64,000 nucleotides of DNA, from positions 574,459,252 to 574,523,251 of the forward strand of contig NC_081405.1 of assembly GCF_030272615.1 (NCBI RefSeq), given 5' to 3'. The stretch's first letter is position 1; each line of letters starts with the position of its first letter. Shown one piece after another: positions 47,202 to 59,349 of this stretch. Position numbers and translations under genes: made by a program. The notes below the pieces were generated by a model. That model saw only the letters and a list, made by a program, of their open reading frames with translations. It ran no database searches and was not told the DNA's origin. The stretch comes from Cryptomeria japonica. Taxonomy: Eukaryota > Streptophyta > Pinopsida > Cupressales > Cupressaceae.

Positions 47202-47879
47202 ATGGCACGGCAAGCAGGAGCAGATGAGATCGTTAATGGCAATAACAGAGAGGCTTTTGATATGAGTCGTGCTTTAACCGACCTAAACAATAATGTGTGT
47301 GTATTGAAAAGTGTTTTGATTGGAGAGATAACAGCCTACGAAGCGGACCCGCAAAATCAAGCTGATAAGTTTGCATTTCATCTTAACATGTTTAACAATG
47401 TTGCCGATTCATTTAACCAGGAGGTTGAGGCTTTAGATCTCGAATTGGGCAGCTATTTAATATGGCACAAACCCTGGGCTGAATACATAGGACACTGTAA
47501 TTCACTAGAAAATATTGATCTTATTCTGGAGGAAGCAATAGATTTAATTTGGCAACATTGGTTACCTGATCTGGAAGAAAGAGTGGAGAGACATAGGGAG
47601 AGAGAGATAAGACAAGTGGTGGAAGATCTACCGAGCATAAAAATTTCAGGAGATCATCTGAATGAAAACGCTACGTGTGCGATTTGTTTATCTGATTTTG
47701 AAGGGGCAGAAGAGGTGTGCCAGTTGCGTTGCCATGAACGTCACATATTTCACAGGGAATGTATTGAAAAATGGTTGAAGAGACAAAATCAGTGTCCCAT
47801 GTGCAGGGGGCCAGTATTTTGGAGGAAAGTTGTTAGAGATAGAGAGATCGGTACACTTCGAGTTACTCTTCACGTCTAG
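47202..47879 (+). CDS. RING-H2 finger protein, probable E3 ubiquitin ligase (225 aa)
   Basis: Intact single-exon frame from ATG 47202 (MARQAGADEIV) to TAG 47879. Residues 159-201 form a complete RING-H2: C159, C162, C177, H181, H184, C187, C198, C201, with CX2C, CX3HX2HX2C and CX2C spacing and the usual Trp (EKWL) and Pro (CPMC). Such domains bind two zinc ions and recruit E2 ubiquitin-conjugating enzymes. Residues 1-130 are helical and acidic, without a membrane segment; a charged helix (DLEERVERHREREIRQVVEDL) leads to the DLPS-type linker before the ring. Substrate unknown. An upstream TTG could extend the frame by 11 codons, but ATG is the natural start. This is the only clean host-type gene in the window. 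Confidence 0.8.
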   Translation: MARQAGADEIVNGNNREAFDMSRALTDLNNNVCVLKSVLIGEITAYEADPQNQADKFAFHLNMFNNVADSFNQEVEALDLELGSYLIWHKPWAEYIGHCNSLENIDLILEEAIDLIWQHWLPDLEERVERHREREIRQVVEDLPSIKISGDHLNENATCAICLSDFEGAEEVCQLRCHERHIFHRECIEKWLKRQNQCPMCRGPVFWRKVVRDREIGTLRVTLHV

Positions 47880-48470
47880 TTTACGTGGATAATTAGAGGA
47901 GTTATTAAATATCTCTTCACGAATGTTTTTGTATCTCTTGATTTCCTGTGTTAACATGCATATAATAACAACGATGGACTACTTCCTCTTGAATATAACT
48001 GTAACAAAATGCATCCTTGGACTACCAGGATGACAATCTAAAAGAAAGAAACACTCTGCCAATGTTACATCTGATAAAATTATTTTAATATTCCAAAGAA
48101 TATATGATTAAAAATATATTCCAAAGAATATATAATTAAAAGTAAAAATCTGTGTGTTTAATCTGAATTTCTTTAAGATGGTTCTCTTCGCAGACTTGTT
48201 TATCTTACGGATAAGATCGCTTGACCATTTGTCCCGAAATTTTGGTTTTTTTACTGATCTTCGCAGCACTGAAGCAACATCAAAAAATTATGCAAAAAAT
48301 TTATGCAGAATCTTGAGTTAAATCATTTGCCATGGTTTCAGTGAATTTTATTTGTAAATCTGTATGCAGTCAGATCTTATCGGTAAATTTTGTAATAAAT
48401 ATTTATAAATACTAATATTAATCATTTTAGTATAAAAATATTATTTTAATTTTTAATTTTTATTAGAGAG

Positions 48471-48818
48471 GTTAACCATATTTTGAAGAAAGTAAGAGAT
48501 TTGATTAGAGAAATATGGTCAAGCGATATGGAAGAAAGAGTAAACAGACAGACGGAGAGGCAGATAATACAAGTGGTGGAAGGCCTACCTACCATTAAAA
48601 TTTCAGAGAATCATCTTAATGAAATTGTTAGTTGTGCAATTTGTTTTTCAGATTTTGAAGCGCTAGAGGAGGTGTGCCGTTTGTTTTGCGATGAACGGCA
48701 CATATTTCACAGGGAATGCATTCAACAATGGCTGAAGAGAAAAAGTAACTGTCCCATTTGCAGGTGGACGGCATATCTCTCATATTGGATGGAACACTAC
48801 ACTTCGATTTTCTTTTGA
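48471..48818 (+). pseudogene. Partial paralogue of the RING-H2 gene
   Basis: The frame from about 48471 matches the last half of the 47202 gene: LIREIWSSDMEERVNRQTER, VVEGLPTIKISENHLNE, then a full RING-H2 (CAICFSDF, CDERHIFHREC, CPIC). It ends at 48818 with a different short tail. There is no ATG in frame upstream of the ring region that matches the first gene. A T-rich TATTAG just before 48471 looks like a 3' splice site, so it may be the last exon of a second gene or a truncated duplicate. It lies 600 bp downstream on the same strand, pointing to a tandem duplication. Confidence 0.65.
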
Positions 48819-48843
48819 CCTCCAGTTTTTTGGGACACTGCAA

Positions 48844-49610
48844 TTATTTAAGAAAAATAGTCTTGCGAACATAGGCTGGTTTTAGAACCACTACAAACTA
48901 CAACCTTTCAAACATGTAAAATTTCTCTATTTCCTTTTTTAAGATGTTAAATTTCGATTTTAGAAACCCCATAACTTATTTCTTGCGACTATATAGCTAC
49001 GTAGGAACTTTGATGCACAAGAAGTAGAACCATACTATTTGCATTCCACATGTTGTATAAAGAAACATTGAGCTCCAACAAGGTCAATAAAACCTTGTCA
49101 AATTATGATGGAGGTTTTAGAACCTTCAAAATTCCCTAATGCATAAATTCTCTAATGTATCAAAAATTAGAATAATAGATATTTCATATTTGGGGCACAA
49201 GTTTTGATACACGAATTATTTTATAAAAAAGGATAACCACATTTTCAGATCCCCTTATGTTAAGGTTAGATGTTTATAACGTGTTAGGTACACCTTTATA
49301 TTTTTTAAGAAATTGTAAATAGAACTCTTATCAACAAAGAATTACGTAGTATTGACCTTTCTATATCTGAACACAATGTATTAAGGAAAACGTTTTTTAG
49401 TTATTATTTAATATGTGGGTTCTATAATATCAATTGGGCCAATAAAAAAAATCTATATATGTATATGTATACACACACAACTACACAAAAAGGGTATTTA
49501 AGACAAAATATTACTTTTATCTTAAATATAATTTTTTTTGTTTAACTACTTTTTTATTATTTAATTGTCTAAAATTAAGACAATAGGGAAAACACGTTTC
49601 TAAAACTATA
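48844..49610. other. AT-rich intergenic stretch, nothing recognised
   Basis: No coding or repeat signal beyond short A/T runs. Confidence 0.5.
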
Positions 49611-49707
49611 TTGTTTCCCTCCAGTCTTTTATTTTCTTCTATCACTAAGCTCAACATGTCAATGCTTCTCCGACGGCAGCGGCTTCATGCGAGGCGTTCA
49701 CAGTGTT

Positions 49708-51130
49708 CATTATCAATGGCGCGATCGTGGGAAGGAATGGAGGGGTTTTATTTAACCTACAAAATCCTCCCATATTTTCCCATCCAGCTAGCAGAGGCAG
49801 GAGCTACAGGGGAAGCAGGAGCACCGGGAGCAGAGGCAACAAACCAAGCGTTTATTCAGAACCTCAAGATTCTGAAGCATCCGTTGATTCAGAACCTCCA
49901 ACTGATGTCATTTCGTGTACTGGTTTTCCAGCTCCAGATCGAGGGGTTTAGAGATCTTCAACAGTTTTCAATGCCATAGCCGGCCCAAGGGTCAAATCAG
50001 GTAAGTTCTTGCTTGAAATTTCCTAAAACATTTGCAACATATCGATTTTGTGTAGTCCTTGCAATCATTTCATTTTTTCCCTTAACATCTCTTTGAGGTA
50101 TTCTATCAAACGATTCAGGTGCGTTGCTTATGATTCCACATTTGCATGTGCATCTGCTAGAATATTTCCAACTTTAATATCTGCCAAAACCGCATTTTCT
50201 GCAACTCTTGCTATCATAAGCTTCAACCATGAAGCATGGATTCATCCTCCGCTACCATTGCCCTATCCGAGCCCAAACTCTGTGGGTTTGTATTTTATAT
50301 ATTTATGCACATGTATTGAAACTTGAGCATCTGTTAAACCCTCTTCCTTATTTTAAATTTAAGTGAAGAGGAGTCAATTTAAATTGGAATTCATTTGACC
50401 ATAGAAATTTTGTTTTTTCCAAATTTTTTATTAAAAATTATTTATTGAAAACCCAAAAATCCATGAAGAAAACTGAATCAGCGCTAATTCTAACAGTTCC
50501 ATACACATATTACTCTTGTGGATTTCCAACAGAGTTGAAGGTGATACAACATTCACAAGGTAACAATGTAAAAGAAAATTTGTACTAAACCATGTAGCGC
50601 AATGCCCTGCTCACCGCTATATATATTCAGAGCTCTTATGTAAAAGTTTATTATCAATGGCGGGAAGGAATAGCATGGCTTTTATTTTACCTCCAAAATC
50701 CGCCCATATTTTCCCATCGGCTTCATTAACAGGACACAATTCATGTGGGGGTTTTCTAGTGGATGGCAAGGGCATAACTGCAATCTCCATTTCTGCCCTT
50801 TGTACCAAGCATACTCTCCAGATCTAGTTTTCCAGGGGTTTAGGGATCTTGAATAGGTTTTTATTTCCGTACATCAGCATCGGTGCCATAGCCCCAGGGT
50901 CGAATCGAGGTAAGTATGTTTCAAATCCATGTTTTCAAACATAAAGGAAACTCGTGATTTTCTTAATAGATTCTTATAGGACCCAATTCTTGTAGGGGTT
51001 TTCCAATCTACAATCTCTATTTTTGCCCTTTGCGCTAAGCACATTCTCCTGATCTGATTTTCTAGAGGTTTAGGGATCTTGAACAGGTTCAGTAGCGGTG
51101 CCAGAGCCCTAGGGTCAAATCCAGATAAGT
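49708..51130 (+). repeat. Leader-like segment present three times, each with a donor-like end
   Basis: Segments at 49708-50010, 50650-50920 and 50974-51130 share TTATCAATGGCG, TCTCCAGATCTAGTTTTCC-type words, GGGGTTTAGRGATCTT, GCCATAGCC or GCCAGAGCC, and a GGGTCRAATC end followed by GGTAAGT, GGTAAGT or ATAAGT. The first two contain ATGGCGCGATCG and ATGGCGGGAAGG starts; the second opens a 56-codon frame at 50657-50827 (start MAGRNSMAFIL). The layout looks like a first exon with a 5' splice site that was duplicated and then decayed. The parent gene is not identified. Confidence 0.55.
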
Positions 51131-51517
51131 ACATTTGAACTATACCAAATAAGTAAGCTGCGGGCTAATGCTACCACTTTTATCACCGACCCACCCAACG
51201 TCCCCCCAACCCACCCTAGATGGAAGCACCACAAGCATACAAAATCGCCATCTCTATTCTCTTGGTTGAAGCACAATCTCTTTTTTGTGTAAAGGCTTTT
51301 AGCGGGGGAAACTTGTTATCGCAGTTGTAGCTCCGCAAGCCTTTCTCGTAGCAGAGATAGGTAATCAGGCCCCCTCTTGCCAATGAGGAATTGAAATCCA
51401 CCTTTCTCGTAGAGGTACTTAATTCGCATAGACTCCAGCTTGTAATGTGCATACCCATGACTGAGGTAGGCAGAGCAACGCATGATAAGCATACCCAGCC
51501 AGGCAGGCATACTATGT

Positions 51518-51612
51518 ATTCGTAGGCCAACAGTGTTGTTTTCCCTCTATGCAACATCCATAAAATTCAACGAGATTGGGATGCTGCACTATATCATAAA
51601 TTGACTTCACTA
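51518..51612 (-). pseudogene. Receptor-like kinase fragment
   Basis: The minus strand reads VQHPNLVEFYGCCIEGK, then, one base out of frame, TLLAYEYI. This is the alphaC-beta4-beta5 region and hinge of a plant receptor-like or cytoplasmic kinase (HPNLV, GCCIEG, LLVYEY in the family). No catalytic HRD or DFG block follows, so it is a short decayed piece. Minus-strand frames at 51216-51510 continue without recognisable kinase sequence. Confidence 0.65.
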
Positions 51613-51719
51613 TGTGAGAATAGATGTGGTGACCTATGTCATTTTGTTTTGGTGCTTTAAAAATGAGAGAATTGCATGCCAAATAATCGGGATTCCATGA
51701 GCCAGACAAAAAGCTTCAG

Positions 51720-54443
51720 AAAAAATCATGCAAGATGTGGAGCTGTAAAGGTAAACATGGTCAATCTTTGTTGTGGTTCTATAATTACATGTTACAAGTT
51801 TTAACACTTTCCTTATCCTAAATTCATCTCCATCTAGAAAGAATTAATCATTTTTCTGTGCCTTCTGAAACTAAAAACAACATAGCCATGAAAAGATGAG
51901 CTCCGCATATGATTGAGACTTTGCTCAGCTATAACCAATATAGCTACCCATCACCAATAGATTTAAGGTTCAGTAGTTAGTCTAAAACAATGAAACATGG
52001 AGAAAGATGACAAAGGTTTGTGAACAATTTAGCAGTTCTTGTTGCTATAACACAATTTGAACTCAAATGACTTCAATTTTCAGAGTTTGCCACTGGTACT
52101 ATTTTTTTGAATTTATCTAGATGGAATACTCCAGAGATAGAATTTGTAATGAAATAAATAAATAAATAGGTAGTGGCAATGTGTATAGTATGTATCACTG
52201 ACCTGCACCATATTTTATTGTAAATGTTGAAGAAACCCACACATTTTAGCTGTCTGATATGAGGACCTAACTATAGGATCTGATTTTAAAATTACAACAC
52301 CAAGTTTTTCTAGTGGAAACTATAAGAAAATTCATTACTCTAGCCTACGTGTATCTTGCTAATAAACACCATAGAAATACTACATGAAATGAAGGACCTG
52401 CATCATTGTTTCCTTTTTTACATATACAAACAGAAGTACTTGGGTCAATGATGTCGTAGAGACACTGTAATATAGCCTCTCGTGTATCACATGCAAGTAA
52501 ATATATCTGAAATACTCCAAGAGAACTTGAATCCATATATCTGAGTGTCACATGCAAGTAAATATATGTGATTATGTTTTTGTAATTTGAATACCTATTC
52601 CAAATTTCCTCTATAATGTTGTTTGAAAAATAAACCATCACACCCTTCTACCTAAGGTCTCAGACTCAATTTAGTAACAATCATGCACACTCACACAATC
52701 TTGTACTGTATTCTGGATTACAAAATTAAAGAGTTACCCTTATCTTTATGTGGAACTATGTCAATTTGAACAATTTTTTCAGCATTGTCCTAGACCTGTG
52801 TTGTCCTTGAGATAGCTTTACTGAAATCTAAAACACTCGAATAGAATTAGATGATGTATGTTTAAGTGTAAATATATGAAATTATGATTCACAAATTCAA
52901 TTCTTGTTTCAAATTTTCCTGCTAATATTCTTTGGCACAGTCAAATCTAAAACACTCCAAGAGAATTAGATGTCATATGTTTAAATATAAATATATGTAA
53001 TTATGATTCTCAAATTCTATTTTTGTTTCAATTTTTCCTACTAATATTGTTTGGCATAGTCAAATCTAAAATACTCCAAGAGAATTAGATCACATATGTT
53101 TAAATGTAAAAATCATATATGTAAAAATATTGACTCTAGTAGAAAATGACCTATAATGCCATTTTATATGAACTAAACAATGCAACTGCCACTAATAGAC
53201 CAAAAAGGCAATTATCTGGTAAGTAGTAACAACAAGTTCCATAGGCTTAGGGTCAAACTTCCTGTTAACATTACAAGTACCCAGAGAATATATCCATGTA
53301 AGCTTTCTATGTTTTGTCTTTGTCTGATAGAACTGCCTGAACACCTCTATGCATCTTACCTTTATCAAGTAGCAAAAGTCAATAGGCTAAGCTGCAGAAA
53401 TAGGTACATCTAAGAGTTGTGCTATATAAAAAAAGGGCATACCATTTCAACTGGCAGATTAAGATCAAATGATTTGTAACTTGGCCAAAACCCAGTTGTC
53501 AAAATTGTCACAGTCTAGTTTATGTTAGGATGTGCATGAGAGTTTTCATTAACATAATCATCAAAATGCCCTTGGTTCTCCTTTGCTAATGTTAATTACC
53601 AAAAAGGCAATTACATGTTTACATTAATCACAAAACTATGGAAAATGTATTAATTTAATCTGAAAACTAGTTTGAACAATGGTTATACTACCAAATATTT
53701 TAGCTGAAAGTAAAATCATAATTGCCATCAACTTGCACATAGGTCATCTGAATGTTTTGTTTGCAGCTATATGTAAAACATGCAAGCAGATTGAAAGGTA
53801 AGGTTTGTACCAATCAACTGAAACAAAATATTATATGAATGATTAATCTTAATTCTCTAAAAAAGTTGCTTATCACCATTATTATAAGGGTTCTTACATG
53901 AATGCATCAAGCCAGAGGCTGATTTGTGTTGAAGTTGGATAGAAAGATAGTGAAAAGAGATTAGACACAGATTTTTCTCTGCATAGGTGACATTCTGTTA
54001 AACATATCTCATAAATACAAATCTGAATTTCAAGGATACTCAAGATCAAAATCTTTTTGTAGACAAAATATTTTGCCCAGCCCTATTTCCCATAGTTTGT
54101 CAACATCTTCGGTGCTCTAGGCCACCATGGTTCAGAGGACATCAACCATTATTTAAAAGCTAGTAATATGTATTCCGTATACATAGTAAATGTAGTGCTC
54201 AAACAAAAAATTAAAAAAATTATAAATTATAGTAATGTCAAGAAAAGACTTAGTTCAACCTTATCTCGAGGCATGAGCCCACAATCAGGTCAGGAAGAAC
54301 AAAGTTGTAATTTATTCCCAGTTCATGTCTGTATATGAACACTGAAAAATCAAATGGAATACCAACTTAGACAGGCATCGAATTATGAAATGACTCTCAT
54401 CTAGCTTGTATGTGATACTAAATTATGAAATGATAATATACAG
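51720..54443. other. Intergenic or intronic stretch before the ARF-GAP exons
   Basis: No gene recognised. 53767-53797 is framed by TTTTGTTTGCAG and GTAAGG and could be a small exon or its remnant, but it cannot be placed in any protein. Confidence 0.35.
52824..53110. repeat. 119-bp tandem repeat, 2.4 copies
   Basis: Copies start at 52824, 52943 and 53062 with AAATCTAAAAYACTC and end with an AATATTSTTTGGCA word. Two diverged copies are visible at about 52508-52630 (AAATACTCCAAGAGAACTTG). Confidence 0.85.
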
Positions 54444-55440
54444 GCTGTTGGAAGAAGTTCACACAAGATGATTGAAGCTACAATGCAATCAACTACAAAG
54501 GGAAAGGTAATTTGTTATTATGTTTTTATTTTCATTGCCGTCCATTTGATTTAATTATTTTCAGGACCTTCTAGCATTTTTACATTGTAGGTCATAATAA
54601 AATAAGAATATCTTGAATCTGTGACTTAGAATAGACCAAGAGCACTATTACAACATAACTAAGTGTTGTCAGCTAGGATGTTTTTTAAATTCACTTTGAA
54701 ACTAACTTTTACTAGTTTCTGCCTTGTACAGATCCAAACAATTTTGCAAGCTTACTTTCCAAGCATTCTTCAAATTTTAGGGGTGACTGGAAGAGAAGAT
54801 TCTTTGTTCTCAATGGCTGTGGAATATTGTATTATTACCTCAAACAAGACTGGGGCAAGCAAATGGTAAGACAATTAAGGCCACTGCATTTCTGGTATTT
54901 GATTCATACATTTTTGGGTGCGGACATCTATATGTTTATCATTCCCAATTTTTGAGGTAAGGAAATTTATATGTTTTTCTTTCTGTAAATTTTGATTAAT
55001 GGATATGTTTTGTAGGATAATGCTTTCCAGCATTCTCTTAAGACAAGTCATCATGCAACTGATCATGTATCTATTTTATTTGGTCGGTTTCCTTCCTCTC
55101 ATCACCACTGACCATCACAAGATGACAGGTCTATTGCACACCATACTGTTAATCTACTTACATCAACTATTAAGCTGGATGCAGAACAAACTGATCTATG
55201 GTTTTGTTTCACGATAGTTTCTCTGAAAAAAAAAAATACTTTCCAGGTGTGTGGTTTGATTATGATATATATTGTTAAAACTATCTTGGAATTGAAACCC
55301 CACAAACAACAATTAGATACATCTTTCATGTCTTTCATTGTGGGTTTGTATTGTGTTCTGCCATATGTAGGCAGAGAATGCAATGGATTGTATGGACTAG
55401 ATTGAAAAACTAACAGGAGTAATTGCTTCACTTTTGGAGA
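54444..55440 (+). pseudogene. AGD-type ARF-GAP pseudogene: linker and PH-domain exons
   Basis: Four exons with plant splice sites. 54444-54506 encodes AVGRSSHKMIEATMQSTTKG. 54732-54865 encodes the PH start, HSSNFRGDWKRRFFVLNGCG, but lacks one base near 54766, so it begins in another frame (134 nt where 135 are needed). 55016-55246 encodes RSIAHHTVNLLTSTIKLDAE, with a TGA at about 55109. 55371-55440 encodes AENAMDCMD-stop-IEKLTGVIASLLE, with TAG for the conserved Trp. These match the linker and PH domain of plant ACAP-like ARF GTPase-activating proteins (Arabidopsis AGD1-AGD4: BAR, PH, ArfGAP, ankyrin), which act in vesicle traffic and auxin-related vein patterning. ArfGAP and ankyrin exons are not seen. 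Confidence 0.85.
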
Positions 55441-55787
55441 TCCTCATCCATATATTAGCATCATTCACCCTTAGTTATAACCCATTCTTGTTTGGGAAGT
55501 AGTTGTCAAATGATCTATACTTTCTAGTGTTGTTGAAGCACTAATATGAGTTTGACCATAGAAGTTTTTCCTTTGATGGCATAGATTGTTATCACTTGTG
55601 TCTAGTGGACAAGAACGTACCTTAAGCAACCCAAACATTTTTAGACTTTCTGTAGCAGATGACGATCAATATCTACAATGAAAACATCACCACATGTTAT
55701 ATTATGTTTCTTTCCCTTGTGGCACTCGCTCTTTTATTTTTTGGACAATGGAATGTTCACTCATAATGGCTGAAGTAGATAACTCTA

Positions 55788-56638
55788 TGTTAAATTTGAA
55801 CCAGAATAAATAGATAGCAGAAAACTAAACTTAAGAACAACACAAACACAAGAAACTTATCTTGGGAAAACCCTCCACCTGAGGGTGAAAAACCCAGCCC
55901 ACTCAAAATGAATTTTATTATATCTCTGAAAAATGAATATAATTATTGATAGTTTCAAGTTACTCTCAATCACAACCTACAAATCAATCATGACAAAGAA
56001 GTGAAACGATACATCTCATATATGTTCTATAAGACTTAATGGAGTCTGAAAACTCTAAACACAGAAAACATATAATATTACTGTTCTGACAGAATCCATA
56101 CACATCACTCTTGACTTGCTACGAGACAAAAATGATAAGCCAGCAATATGATCTTCAATCCGCAGAAGAAGAAGAAGCTCAACGAAAATAGAAGAGCGAT
56201 CTATATAATGAATCGGATAGCATGTGAAAAAGACTCCACGATGGTAGAGGAAAAGTCATCGACAGCCACATAGATATCTCACTGACAGCCACCATAGCGC
56301 ACAGATATACAATGAAGAATTTTGAAAGGAAAATGAAAGCCATCAAAGTGGTACAAGATAGATAAAGGTAAAGGAAGCCACCAAGATGAAGACAAAATAA
56401 TAATATAGAAGATTGCGATATGAAATAAATGAGAGATGTCAGAGAGGAAATAGATATGCTTAGGTAATACTCTAAACCAACAGAGCATCTCTCGAACATT
56501 AAAAATATATGAATACAAACACAGCATCAACCTGGGAACCTAAAGTATAGAAGAAGACCAAAGATAGCATGAATCTTATATCTCTATATTTACATTTACA
56601 ACTTTGTGTCAGGGTAATTATCACTGTCCTTTTCAACA
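55788..56638 (-). repeat. Copia-type LTR (3' LTR, minus orientation)
   Basis: 851 bp from TGTTAAATTT to TTTTCAACA. Read on the minus strand it begins TGTTGAAAAGG right after GTGTGGGTGGCAGAA, a typical copia polypurine tract, and ends near ATTCTGGTTCAAATTTAACA. An inner block with TGGGTTTTTCACCCTCAGG and GAGGGTTTTCCC is typical of plant copia LTR 3' regions. The partner LTR and pol are not recognisable to the right. Confidence 0.6.
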
Positions 56639-59013
56639 TTCTGCCACCCACACAGGATGATTAGTTGGTACATGTGTCAATCAATATTCTTCTTGTCACC
56701 AACAATGCTTTATTGGGTCTACTATCAATGTTGTCAAGGATTTGAAAAGTTACTAGTCATAGCTAGCTCTGGTTACTTGTATGGTTCCTAGAGATGTGAT
56801 GATTGGCATTCAAAACTTTTGCTACTTGTTTATCTAAGAATGATGACTTTGGTATTTGTTATGGAGACTATTAAGGACTCTTGTCCTTATTATCCATTAT
56901 TAATCCAAATTTGTGTTGCTTGCATGTCTCACTAATTTGTTCTAGCTCACTGTCATGGGTATTTGACCCTTGTTATCTTTGACTAGCTGGGACTGCTCCT
57001 TGATCTTTCTTTTGTTGCAGATCTTGTGTTGGCTATGTTTATCATCGGTATCTGATATTACCTTCATCTCACGAGGCAATGATAAGACCTTAGTGCTATA
57101 CTATACCAACTATGGCCAACTGTCTATACTGTCCTCTAGCTAAGACTGCAATGCCTTTATGACTCTTCAAGGGTTTTCTTCTGTATTTTCTTGTGGCTGA
57201 TCTAGACAGTAATTGATTTGATAGCTCTATCACTAATCTTTGGATCAACATACCTAGCGACTTTCTTCCCACCCTACTATGACCTTTATGATGAAATATT
57301 AACTTGCCAATGTATTGTTTTCATCGCCGAGATTTCTCTGTTATACTTCAGTTGTTTCTTTATGTACCACAGTGATCTTTCACTTTATGGCCTGATTTAT
57401 GAGGAATGTCTTTCTGAGATCTGTGTTATGTAAGCTATCTTGAATTGTATTCACTTTCATTCTTATTGACTATAACTACATTGTAATCACTTCTCTTGAT
57501 GACTATTTTCTCACTGTATTTGATGCTCTGTGATGACTTTGAAGACTATCATTTCCATCTTTTTGTTGCTTACTTGTTTTTTGATGCCTTTGTTCCTTGG
57601 TTTTGATCTCCTTAAAGTGTTGCAACCAAAATCTATTCTCCATCATCACACTATCTTTATCATTGTCATTTGAAACCTACCTCTGCCCAAACAAGGCTTT
57701 GTTCTGTTTAGGTCTTGCTTCAACAGTCTCTGTGTTCTAACAGTCTCTGTGTTCTTGGGATCAATCCCTTGCATGTGCTATCCACATTGAATGTTTTGAT
57801 CCTTGCTTATTAATAGCTATGGCATCCTTGCTATGCTTTGTAATAATCATTATCATCTCTTTCTTTGCATTGGAGTTTGAAATCACATCATATATTGAGT
57901 TGGTTTATAACGTGCCAAGACTGTCTTTTCTCCATTCTCTTTGGTCCATTTGGTCTGTGATTTGACAATGATATCACAGTATTTTTTATTGAGAATGCAT
58001 TTTGATGAGACTGTGGCTCTCTAGACTGGTACACCTATCTTTCTTAAGTCTGAGACTCCATCTGTTTACTGTATTTGGACTGCTAATGACTTGGTTTAGA
58101 AAGAAACCTCATTGTATCTTTTAGGATGGTGACTATCCTTTGTGGTCTTATGAATGTGGCTTTCAATATTTCCTCATCTTATACTCACTATTCACTGTCA
58201 TTGTTATGGATGACTTATCAAATTTGGGTTTTGTGCTGCTATAGGAGTATGGTCTGATCCTTTTGATTGATCTCTCTGCCCTTGATGCCATAATGCTTTT
58301 TGATAACCGGTGCATGCAAGGAGAGGCTAGTCTATTCCAATCCCTTTAAGTCTTTAGACATATGGTGCTAATGATTACTTTCATGATCTTCACATGCTTA
58401 ATTCTTTGATAATGACTGTGTATGCCTTCCAAAACTTTGTCATTTAGATTGTATTTCTTGTGCTACGGTCTGCAACATGACTATAAGGTATGGTCTCATG
58501 GCATTGATATTGATGATGGCCTTCACTTGTATAGTTCTATGCCCTAGTGTACATTACCTTTACCTCTATAACTGTATTTAGGCTTTAAGACTTGTTAAAA
58601 ACTTCCTTAGAAATTTTGTACTCCTTTATCAACATTGCTACACTGACAATGAAATATCCTTAAAACAAAAATTAGGACTGTCTCATGACCATCATATTCA
58701 CCTTTACCTTCTCTCATGAGCCTGATCTGTCTTTGACCTTTACTTCTCTCATGAGCCTGATTTGTCTTTGAACATATCACTGCTCTGTGCTTTCTACAGG
58801 TCTCAAGACATTAATGCTTTCAGGCACTTTCTCAAAGAGGCCTAAGGCTTAATCTAAGCCTATTTTTGTCCTGAAAACCAAAAATAGGTAACAGTTATAT
58901 GTATTAATTTGTGCTGAAAATGTAAAAAAAACTGAAATTAGATGCTTATCTAGCATACATCTTGACATTCAAAAGTATTGTTCTTCATGGTTTCTCAAAT
59001 CTGTGTGTCATAG
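56639..59013. other. Probable decayed interior of the copia insertion, no gene recognised
   Basis: T-rich plus strand with many small open frames but no motif that I can read as gag or pol on either strand. A 30-bp unit (TTCTCTCATGAGCCTGAT) is tandemly repeated at about 58708-58770. Confidence 0.35.
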
Positions 59014-59349
59014 GGCCTGTGATGATTAAATATACCATTGCTTTGTAGAATTTGGGACATATAAAGAACTTCTTCGCTCCCAGGTACTTAATGTAGCTTT
59101 TACTGTACAAGAATTATTACTACTGTACTTGTATTGAACATGTGGAAATAAGAAGAAAGGCTGAAATCTTTTTATTTTTACTTGGACAAATAATATTCTT
59201 CCCGTTGTAAACATTCTATTTACTTTTATTAAAATCACTCAACATATTTTATAGATGTAGGAATGACTTATATATGTTTTGTTTAGGTAGAGAAAATTTT
59301 GAATGAACGGTTGATACACTTTGTGAATATTGATTTACATGATGTCAAG
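59014..59349 (+). pseudogene. AGD-type ARF-GAP pseudogene: BAR-domain exons
   Basis: Exon 59014-59083 (after TGTGTGTCATAG) reads PVMIKYTIAL, a TAG with a small deletion, then EFGTYKELLRSQ before a GTACTT donor. Exon 59287-59349 reads VEKILNERLIHFVNIDLHDV followed by K and GTACTG. Both match the central BAR helices of AGD1-4 proteins. In a working gene these come before the PH exons, yet here they lie 3.6 kb downstream on the same strand. Either two broken copies lie in tandem or the locus was rearranged. No further exons are seen to 64000. Confidence 0.8.

Noticed and set aside
51216-51510. Minus-strand frames after the kinase fragment
   Set aside because: They do not continue the kinase fold and match nothing; likely chance.
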